Source of the DNA: Edaphobacter sp. 4G125
Lineage (GTDB): Bacteria; Acidobacteriota; Terriglobia; Terriglobales; Acidobacteriaceae
DNA length: 64,000 bases
Assembly: GCF_014274685.1 (NCBI RefSeq)
Contig: NZ_CP060393.1
Location: 4,027,501-4,091,500, forward strand
Reading direction: 5' to 3'
Numbering within the stretch: position 1 is the stretch's first letter; each line of letters begins with the position of its first letter. Positions 57,523 through 64,000 of the stretch are shown here, piece after piece. The notes below the pieces were generated by a model, which saw only the letters and a list, made by a program, of their open reading frames with translations, was not told the DNA's origin and ran no database searches. Position numbers and translations under genes: made by a program.

Positions 57523-58668
57523 TCAGGCAAATGGAATGGCTTCCCACTGCTTACTCTTCGCAGATTTCAAAACAGCATCGGTCACATAATCCACCGCTAA
57601 ACCGTCCTGGAAGGTCGGTGCTACCTCGCGGTTTTCCCCTACGGCTTGCAGAAAATCCGCAACCTGATGAATGAACGTGTGCTCATATCCGATCTGAAGT
57701 CCTGGGACCCACCAATGCTTCATGTAGGGATGATCGCCATCGGTAATATGAATGCTCTTCCATCCGCGCAGCCTGCTCTCATCGCGATGATCGAAGTATT
57801 CCAACCGATGCAGATCGTGCAGGTCCCACCGCGCCGAAGCCTTTTCTCCATTAATCTCCAGAGTAAAGAGCGCCTTATGTCCACGTGCGTAGCGGGTCGC
57901 CTCAAACAATGCCATCGAACCATTCTTGAACTGCCCGATGAACGAACTTGCATCATCAATCCCGACGGGCTCCATTTTGTTCGTCAGGCTGTGCTTGCGT
58001 TCCTTGATGAAGGTCTCCGTCATCGCCGCAACTTCGGTCAAGGGACCATTCAGCCACAATGCCATGTCGATGTTGTGCGCCAGAAGATCGCCCGTCACCC
58101 CACTGCCTGCGACCGCCGAATCCAATCGCCAGAGGCCTTCACCACCCTGGGGAAGGTCCTGCGAGATCGTCCAGTCTTGCAGGAACTGCGACCGATAATG
58201 GAAGATGCGGCCAAACCGGCCTTCATTCAAAAGGTCCTTCAATAACACCAGCGCCGGGACACGACGATAGTTGTACCAAACCATGTTCGGGACCTTAGAT
58301 GCATTAACAGCATCGACCATTCCCTTACCCTCTTTCGCATTCCGTCCAAGAGGCTTCTCGCAGAGCACTATCTTGCCGGCCTTCGCAGCAGCGATTGCAA
58401 TCTCCGCATGAGTGTCATTCGGGCTGGCGATATCGATCAGATCAATATCGCTTCGGTGAATCAATGCTCTCCAGTCCGTCTCAATCGATTGGTAGCCCCA
58501 GTTCTCTGCAAAGCCCTTGGCCCGCTCAGCATTGCGCGCGCACACGGCCTTCAAAACTGGCTGATACGGTAGATCGAAAAAACGTGGTGCCTGCAGAAAG
58601 GCATTGGAATGTGTCCGGCCCATAAAGCCATATCCGACCAGGCCAACATTGAGAGTCTTCTTTGCCAT
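57523..58668 (-). CDS. Gfo/Idh/MocA-family sugar oxidoreductase
   Basis: A 381-residue NAD(P)-dependent enzyme with an N-terminal Rossmann fold. GxGxxG reads [10 protein letters not shown] near residues 11-20, and the conserved EKPLG (about residues 95-99) supplies the catalytic Lys. [16 protein letters not shown] near 193-208 matches the GDxxxHxxD active-site motif. The C-terminal alpha/beta domain binds sugars. Glucose-fructose oxidoreductase and glycoside 3-dehydrogenases belong here. There is no signal peptide. It lies 3 bases after the TIM-barrel gene and 17 before DUF1080, so all three are in one operon. Confidence 0.93.
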   Translation of the reverse strand: MAKKTLNVGLVGYGFMGRTHSNAFLQAPRFFDLPYQPVLKAVCARNAERAKGFAENWGYQSIETDWRALIHRSDIDLIDIASPNDTHAEIAIAAAKAGKIVLCEKPLGRNAKEGKGMVDAVNASKVPNMVWYNYRRVPALVLLKDLLNEGRFGRIFHYRSQFLQDWTISQDLPQGGEGLWRLDSAVAGSGVTGDLLAHNIDMALWLNGPLTEVAAMTETFIKERKHSLTNKMEPVGIDDASSFIGQFKNGSMALFEATRYARGHKALFTLEINGEKASARWDLHDLHRLEYFDHRDESRLRGWKSIHITDGDHPYMKHWWVPGLQIGYEHTFIHQVADFLQAVGENREVAPTFQDGLAVDYVTDAVLKSAKSKQWEAIPFA

Positions 58669-58671
58669 CTT

Positions 58672-59736
58672 CTAATCCCATCCGTGTGCGTTACGAACCG
58701 CGATCAATGTTCCCAAGACATCCTGCCACGTCTCGGGAGACAGCATCGTCTTATTGGGGAACATGCATCCATCCCAGCAAATATGCTGAAAGGCCTTCGT
58801 CGGCGTTCCATCTGCCCCACGCATCCAAAGCCCGGCAACCTTCACGATGTCCATCTTGCCGTTCGGATCTTTCGCCGGACAGTGCCGTCCTGTCTTGTCA
58901 TGCGAACCGCTTCCATGCACTGTACCGTCGTTCTGGGCCACATGGAAGTCGATCGTCCAAGGGCGAAGAGCGTCTGTCAGCTTCGTGAGCGCTGCCACCA
59001 GCACATCTTGCTGCGACCATCGAAAATCTTCGGGTAACAGCCGATCCTCAGGAGCGTTGTAGCCGAGCGTATAGAGCAGAGAGTGCGCCATGTCCGCCTG
59101 GAAGCCGACCGTCTGCGGGCGACCTACCTGCTCCAACAGATCGACCATATGCTTCCATCCATGCATACCGCCCCAGCAGATCTCCCCTTCTGCGGCGAGA
59201 CGCTCTCCATAGCTTTCAGCGATGGCGGCCGCTTCGCGAAACGTAGTTGCGATCTTCTTCGTGTTCCCCGTTGGATCCTTCGCCCACTCCGCCGGGCTCG
59301 TTGCAGAATCGATCCGCACCACGCCATATTTGCGGATACCCAGATCGCGCAGCGTCTTCCCCATCGCGCAGGCTTTTTTCACCTGAGTGAGAAATCTCCC
59401 GCGCTCTTCCTCTGAGCCCATTGCAGAGCCGCCACCCGTCGGCGGCCAGACCGGAGCAACCAGAGAACCAACCACCAGGTTTCGCTTCGCGATCCTCTCC
59501 GACAATCGCGCCAGATCATCCTTCGTCGAATCGATGTCGATGTGCGGAAGAGCGGCAAAGAGATCGACCCCGTCGAACTTCACGCCATCAACCTCGGCCG
59601 CCGCTGTCAGATCCAGCATCGTCTCCAGGTCGATCGACGGCTCAGAGTCTGGCCCCTTGCCCACCAATCCAGGCCACATCGCATTATGGATCGCCGGTTT
59701 CGCGTGTTGCTTGGTCGCGTTCACAGGATTCCTCAC
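58672..59736 (-). CDS. Sugar-isomerase-like TIM-barrel protein
   Basis: A 354-residue AP-endonuclease-2/xylose-isomerase-like TIM barrel. Candidate metal ligands are the Glu in [10 protein letters not shown] (about residues 186-195), the Asp/His in GFQADMAHS (about 214-222) and the His residues of [13 protein letters not shown] (about 269-281). Members isomerise or cleave sugars, including 3-keto-sugars. The start codon is GTG at 59736, overlapping the cupin gene stop (GTGA). The gene is co-transcribed with the oxidoreductase behind it. Confidence 0.87.
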   Translation of the reverse strand: MRNPVNATKQHAKPAIHNAMWPGLVGKGPDSEPSIDLETMLDLTAAAEVDGVKFDGVDLFAALPHIDIDSTKDDLARLSERIAKRNLVVGSLVAPVWPPTGGGSAMGSEEERGRFLTQVKKACAMGKTLRDLGIRKYGVVRIDSATSPAEWAKDPTGNTKKIATTFREAAAIAESYGERLAAEGEICWGGMHGWKHMVDLLEQVGRPQTVGFQADMAHSLLYTLGYNAPEDRLLPEDFRWSQQDVLVAALTKLTDALRPWTIDFHVAQNDGTVHGSGSHDKTGRHCPAKDPNGKMDIVKVAGLWMRGADGTPTKAFQHICWDGCMFPNKTMLSPETWQDVLGTLIAVRNAHGWD

Positions 59737-60950
59737 TTCTTGATCAGCGGAGTTGCATCCGGATTGCCTGGACCAAAGTGCTTCAGCATGACCAGTGGAT
59801 CCGTCGAACTCAGGTTCTCCACCACCAATCCCTGCTGTGCTGTCGCAGCGGTCACAAACACCTCGTCCTCCGTCATCTGCCCAAACCGGATCATCGATGG
59901 TGTCGAGATATTCTGTTTGCCAAGTCGACCGTGTCCCTGCGTCACAATTACACCGTAAGCCTCAGCGTCCTTGATCGTCACCTTTCGTCCGGGCTGAACA
60001 GTCAGCTCCTTGGCGCTATAGAACGGAGTGCCATAGGTCACCCACACCTCGCGGTATCCCTGCTCCTTCATCTCGTCTTCAGATCGTACTGCGCGCAGTA
60101 AGGTCTTATTAGACTTGCCAAACTCAGGGTTAACGTTCGCATCCCAGTCGAGCATGCTGATCAGGTAATCGAGGTCCTTGCTGAACTCAGGCTTCACATC
60201 TTTCGTTAGCAATTCCCAATCGACGATGCGACCTTCGACCTCCGATTGGAACATCGCAAATACGTCGCTGTTTACCTGAGGCTCATACGTCACCAGCGAT
60301 CCCGGAGCATGCAGAATACCGGGATTGACCTGCCACCCTTCGCCCGGTATCAGGCGATACGCACGCGAGTGCGCAAGAATCCCATTGTCCCCCTGGTTCC
60401 ATTTCTCCAGGCAACGACGAATATCCTCCTTCGTCGTTCCCGGCTCAAGCCCCATATAGGTGTGAGGAAAGTTGTTTTCGATCTGGTTGTACTGCGGTGG
60501 GAAGTAATACGCCTCAGGCTTCCCTTTCTGCCCAACCTCTTTTGCGAACTCCTCAGTCTGGTGCATGTGATGAGGAATCGGCCCCATGTTGTCGAAGAAT
60601 TTGCACAACAGGTTCCAACCGCTCTCGCGCTTCATCACATCAGCGCCTAACAAAAGATCACCGGCGGCCTCTACTGCATCCTTCAGTTGAAACTTATCGC
60701 CCTTCTCCGGATTGACATAGCTCAAGCCTTCATCCGGAAGAGCCGCGGGCCCATTCGAAGCCTTCGTCGTCGACGAGAACCAGCGCTCATTGATTCCGCC
60801 ACGATGTCCACCAAAGGCATAAAGATCGTCTGGATGCAGCTTGAGCCTTCTGCCCGGGATCATAAACGAGCGCGGGACCCAGCACGGAGCCAGCCGCAAA
60901 ACGCCACCTGTTGCATTGACGACTTCTTCTACTCGCGATCGATTCAGCAT
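59733..60950 (-). CDS. Cupin-type, phosphomannose-isomerase-like protein
   Basis: A 405-residue cytoplasmic protein with a double-barrel cupin. The first barrel shows [13 protein letters not shown] near residue 126 (His and Glu metal ligands) and [15 protein letters not shown] near 208. The second (about 300-390) has [21 protein letters not shown]. The overall size and motifs resemble class I mannose-6-phosphate isomerases and related sugar isomerases, though the usual N-terminal motif is not exact. The gene precedes the TIM barrel with a 4-base overlap. It would process the sugar made by the pathway. Confidence 0.8.
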   Translation of the reverse strand: MLNRSRVEEVVNATGGVLRLAPCWVPRSFMIPGRRLKLHPDDLYAFGGHRGGINERWFSSTTKASNGPAALPDEGLSYVNPEKGDKFQLKDAVEAAGDLLLGADVMKRESGWNLLCKFFDNMGPIPHHMHQTEEFAKEVGQKGKPEAYYFPPQYNQIENNFPHTYMGLEPGTTKEDIRRCLEKWNQGDNGILAHSRAYRLIPGEGWQVNPGILHAPGSLVTYEPQVNSDVFAMFQSEVEGRIVDWELLTKDVKPEFSKDLDYLISMLDWDANVNPEFGKSNKTLLRAVRSEDEMKEQGYREVWVTYGTPFYSAKELTVQPGRKVTIKDAEAYGVIVTQGHGRLGKQNISTPSMIRFGQMTEDEVFVTAATAQQGLVVENLSSTDPLVMLKHFGPGNPDATPLIKK

Positions 60951-61042
60951 TCCTGTTTTTCCTTTATTTGTTAGCTATATCCGACGATCGCGACGCAATT
61001 ACCTTATATATGCGAAGACAACCGGCTTGTAATCCCTCGGGA

Positions 61043-62605
61043 CTAATGCTCGATTCCAATTCCAAACGAATACAACATCTGATCGTGCGTGACAAAGAAC
61101 ACATGCCCATCCCCTACGGCTACTCCCGCGCCATGAGCATAAGTCTTGATTGCATCTCCGCTGGAGTGCAGTTCCTTGCCTGTCTCAGCATCGAGAACAT
61201 ACAACACTGCATGATTCGATGAATCTCCCTGCGAGAGAGCGATCACCAGTCCGTTGGCGACAACCGGAGGAGCTGGATGGATCAGGTCGCGCGAAACCCA
61301 GGCTGGAAGCAGCGTGAACTTGCCGCCATCTTCCTGCACCTTGAATGCCACCACACTTCCATGCGGTGCGGCTCCATTGCTATCGGCAAACTTCGCCGCA
61401 TCACTTACGGTCCCCGGGACAGATGCCAGCACCCAAGCATTGCCTTCTTTATCCTGCCAGCTTGCCAGGGCTGCAATCGCATCTTCTTTCGCCCTGGATA
61501 CAACCGGCGTCGACGCGAGCGGCGTATGGTGGTCCGCTCCTCCCAACGACTGCGCATCCAGCAAGACGTAGCTTCCGTCTTTGCCTGGAGCCACCAACAA
61601 CTGCTTTTCCTTATAGGTAAACGCGACTGGAGTTACATTCTGCAGATCGCCGGCGGCCGTATACCAATCTTTCACTTTCGCATCTGCCCCAAGCGCGACA
61701 ACGCTGTTGGCGTGGACTCCCGCAGCCTCGTCTGATTTACCAGCGCCTGTGACCACAAAAGCGGTATCGTCCTCGATGGTCGGTCCCATGGCAACCAGTG
61801 GAGTGATCGAACCGGTCTTATAGCTGGCGACCGGATAATCCGTTCCATTCATCGTCATTGCCCAGACGGCATTCTCCACACCTGGGCATCCCGCCTTGGT
61901 TGCCGTGAAGATCGTCTTGCCGGAAAGCCCCAGCCCCTGCGAGATCCCAACCGCTCCGGACATAAACTTTACCGGAGGAGCAAAGTCTGCTCCGGTGATA
62001 ATCACCTGTTCATGCAGCTGACCATCGGCTGTAAGGGCGTAAATCCCGCGCAACCCGAAATAGCCTCCGCCAGCCGAGCCACCCAGTTTGCGTTCGGAAG
62101 CTGGAACGGGTCCTGCCTGAGGAGGAGGCGCCGCAGGCGCAGCTCCCGGCTTGGCAGCAGGCCGCCTCGCACGGAAGTTGATCACCGGTGGAGCCTCAGC
62201 GACAGCCGCCAGGCTCGTTGCACCACACGCTGGAGCAATATCATAGTGCTTCGTCCAAAGCATCGTGCCGAGCTCGGAATCGACAGCGTACAGGTCCTGC
62301 GCTCCCGGCCAGATCACAAAATCCTTAAAGCCTTTGGCATTGATCAATCTCGCGGCGAGAAGCGGCTCGTTGTAGGACTGGCTGTCCTTCGCCGGTGGCG
62401 TACCGAGCTGAATCTTCCAGAGAAACTTGAAATCCTTCGCAAGATTCTCCTTCGTCATCGCGGTCTCGACCTTCTGCCAACCGCTATGCGCCGCGTCGTT
62501 TCGCGGAGAACTCCAGTTACCGGGCGCCTGTGCTGCTGCCCACGGAAGACAGCAAACCGCCGTCGCGAACGAAAAACCCATGGAAAGACCGAACCATTTC
62601 TTCAT
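61043..62605 (-). CDS. Exported PQQ-type beta-propeller protein
   Basis: A 520-residue protein with signal peptide. An eight-blade propeller of PQQ-like repeats can be seen (DLYAVDSELGTMLWTKHYD, YVLDAETGKELHSSG). An Ala/Pro-rich insert near residues 150-180 (PAAKPGAAPAAPPPQAG) interrupts a loop. The fold matches BamB-like and quinoprotein proteins, but dehydrogenase cofactor motifs such as GNPxP cannot be found. It may be a binding or redox-scaffold protein. It is paralogous to the gene immediately upstream and lies 92 bases before the cupin gene. Confidence 0.85.
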   Translation of the reverse strand: MKKWFGLSMGFSFATAVCCLPWAAAQAPGNWSSPRNDAAHSGWQKVETAMTKENLAKDFKFLWKIQLGTPPAKDSQSYNEPLLAARLINAKGFKDFVIWPGAQDLYAVDSELGTMLWTKHYDIAPACGATSLAAVAEAPPVINFRARRPAAKPGAAPAAPPPQAGPVPASERKLGGSAGGGYFGLRGIYALTADGQLHEQVIITGADFAPPVKFMSGAVGISQGLGLSGKTIFTATKAGCPGVENAVWAMTMNGTDYPVASYKTGSITPLVAMGPTIEDDTAFVVTGAGKSDEAAGVHANSVVALGADAKVKDWYTAAGDLQNVTPVAFTYKEKQLLVAPGKDGSYVLLDAQSLGGADHHTPLASTPVVSRAKEDAIAALASWQDKEGNAWVLASVPGTVSDAAKFADSNGAAPHGSVVAFKVQEDGGKFTLLPAWVSRDLIHPAPPVVANGLVIALSQGDSSNHAVLYVLDAETGKELHSSGDAIKTYAHGAGVAVGDGHVFFVTHDQMLYSFGIGIEH

Positions 62606-62638
62606 CTGCAGACTTCCTCGTAATTGCTCGATGCAGCG

Positions 62639-64000
62639 TTATTTAATGCCGAAGCAGTAGACCGTTCCATCAAACGTTCCGAACAGGATGCGCCCGCCTG
62701 CAACCGACAGCCCCGCCTGGTGCAGGAAAGACACGATCTGGTCTCCGCTTGAATAGAGCTCCTTGCCCGTTTGTCCATCCAGTACATAAAGCTTCGCCGG
62801 AATCGAGCGTTTGATTCTGTCCTCCGCCGAATAAAGTCCACCCTCTACCTCATTGGCCTGGCCCGTATATTCCCCACCGGCCAAAGCAAACACCAACCCA
62901 TTCGCAACCACAGGCGGCTCCGCCGTCATCATGTCCTGCGACTGCCACGCATTCGTCAGCACCGTCTTCCCGTTCTTCTCTTCCACCTTGAAGGCCAGGA
63001 TGCCGCCGTTCGGTGTGTCTCCGTAATTGATCGGGAACTTGATCGTCGTCGGGCCTCCATTCGGAGCCAGTACCCACTGTGTTCCCTTCTTGTCCTTCCA
63101 GGCCGCAAAGCTACCCCACGTACCTTCTGTCTGGAAGTTCACATTCGCATTCGCAATCAGCTCCGATCGAAACAGCGGCGTCTGATGGTCTGCTCCTCCG
63201 AGCGACTTGCTATCCAGAAGGAAGAACCTTCCTTCTTTGCCTCCTCCCACAAGCACATCGCGTCCTTTGTAAGGAAACACCACTGGCGTGGTGTTCATGT
63301 CCAGGTCGCGCTGGGTAAGCCACTTATAGTTCGAGGGCGTGTAGTAATCCTTGAGCGTCAGCGTGTCATTGGCAAAGGTATATGCCTGAAAGCTCGTCGA
63401 GAGCTGCCCCGTCTTCGCGTCATAAGGATGATCCGCAGACTCAAAGTAGATCGTCCCGTCCGATCCGACTGACGGACCCGCTGTTCCCCACAATCCTCCC
63501 TGCGGAGGTGAGGAGACCGTCACCTTCTTCGTCACGGTGTTATATGCATACAGCGCATTCGCTACGCCGCCGCATCCCTGGCCTGTAATCGTATAGACAA
63601 CTCCATTCACCAGATTCAGACCATAGGGCTTGCCATAGATGTTCTTCAAGATCTGGACCGGGGCCTCTTTTTCGTCTCCCGTTCCAGGATCGATCATGTG
63701 CAGATAGCCATCTACGGTCAGCACATAAAGCACCCGCTCTGCAGCTCCCGCTGGAGTGATCACAGGATTTGCGCTCAGCGCATTCGTGCAGATAAAGCCG
63801 CGTCCCTCACCGGGCTCCTGCGGTTGGCTCGACGCCCACTTCAGCTTCTTCTGCCAGATCAGCGCACCCGTATCCGCATCGACCACATAAACGTCGTCCG
63901 CGCTACCCGCAAAGACCGCGATCGTCTTGACGCCCGTGTCCGTCTTAATCCCCGAGGCGACCATCGGCTCGCGGAAAGACTGCATTCCCATCGTCTTGTT
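62639..64000 (-). CDS. Exported PQQ-type beta-propeller protein, 5' end outside the window
   Basis: The frame stays open to the window edge (codons N-K-T precede the first internal Met), so the N-terminus with its expected signal peptide is missing. About 453 residues are visible. Blade motifs match those of the downstream neighbour almost one for one: DVYVVDADTGALIWQK, LLDSKSLGGADHQTPL, VVANGLVFALAGGE and YVLDGQTGKELYSSG. The pair arose by tandem duplication. The stop is 33 bases before the next gene's start, so they form one transcript. No catalytic residues are evident. Confidence 0.85.
   Translation of the reverse strand, partial: NKTMGMQSFREPMVASGIKTDTGVKTIAVFAGSADDVYVVDADTGALIWQKKLKWASSQPQEPGEGRGFICTNALSANPVITPAGAAERVLYVLTVDGYLHMIDPGTGDEKEAPVQILKNIYGKPYGLNLVNGVVYTITGQGCGGVANALYAYNTVTKKVTVSSPPQGGLWGTAGPSVGSDGTIYFESADHPYDAKTGQLSTSFQAYTFANDTLTLKDYYTPSNYKWLTQRDLDMNTTPVVFPYKGRDVLVGGGKEGRFFLLDSKSLGGADHQTPLFRSELIANANVNFQTEGTWGSFAAWKDKKGTQWVLAPNGGPTTIKFPINYGDTPNGGILAFKVEEKNGKTVLTNAWQSQDMMTAEPPVVANGLVFALAGGEYTGQANEVEGGLYSAEDRIKRSIPAKLYVLDGQTGKELYSSGDQIVSFLHQAGLSVAGGRILFGTFDGTVYCFGIK

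Noticed and set aside
1-64000. CRISPR array, prophage or complete insertion sequence
   Set aside because: No regularly spaced repeats, phage structural genes, integrase or transposase could be found anywhere in the window.

Overview
The window reads as a moderately GC-rich chromosome segment from Acidobacteriota, most likely class Terriglobia (relatives of Edaphobacter, Granulicella or Terriglobus). This is inferred from gene content: a PadR regulator paired with an 880-residue 'ADOP' duplicated permease, a 1162-residue TonB-dependent receptor with an N-terminal carboxypeptidase-regulatory domain, PQQ-type propeller enzymes, a winged-helix/WD40 membrane regulator, and short interspersed repeats (GTCATCTCGACCGAAG... 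and GTCATCCTGAG...) of a kind common in that group. There is no phage, CRISPR array, rRNA operon or complete insertion sequence. One tRNA gene (Pro, GGG) is present.

Positions 1-35,000 are mostly core or housekeeping genes separated by small accessory units. In order: the end of a large Ig/IPT surface protein; NADH dehydrogenase type 2; three tandem copies of a 58-residue secreted two-cysteine peptide followed by a 7-TM protein gene; rpsA; a HIT hydrolase; an NTF2-like protein; an ABM-domain protein and purA; a membrane-fused spermidine-synthase-like protein; a YVTN-type propeller; mutM; a ROK protein and sthA; thiE; a TPR membrane protein; DinB; L-rhamnose mutarotase; the classical yceD-rpmF-plsX cluster; a MocR-type regulator divergent from a cupin-DoxX-AhpD-like operon; the ADOP/PadR pair; RNase R; the iron-trafficking protein YggX; and tRNA-Pro.

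Positions 35,000-64,000 are accessory and dominated by carbohydrate handling. After a PEP-CTERM protein, a 1-Cys peroxiredoxin and a CadC-like regulator come three blocks. (i) A minus-strand block at 39,154-47,806 runs cytochrome c, SMP-30 lactonase, PQQ dehydrogenase, TonB-dependent receptor, then a DUF4380 protein. It would take up a glycan or sugar, oxidise it in the periplasm and open the lactone. (ii) A LacI regulator at 49,069 is flanked by two copies of the palindrome TGAGACGTCTCA. It precedes a three-gene sugar ABC importer whose last gene fuses a permease to its own substrate-binding protein. (iii) A minus-strand operon at 55,561-64,000 holds two PQQ-type propellers, a cupin protein, a sugar-isomerase-like TIM barrel, a Gfo/Idh/MocA oxidoreductase, a DUF1080 protein and a DUF4432 aldose epimerase. 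This set resembles glycoside 3-oxidation (3-keto-sugar) pathways.

The least conventional features are the triplicated peptide genes, whose copies differ only at synonymous sites; the permease/binding-protein fusion with an extra transmembrane helix that makes its topology work; and interspersed repeats read through in frame inside two membrane-protein genes. All functional statements come from reading the sequence and from family knowledge. No database search was run.
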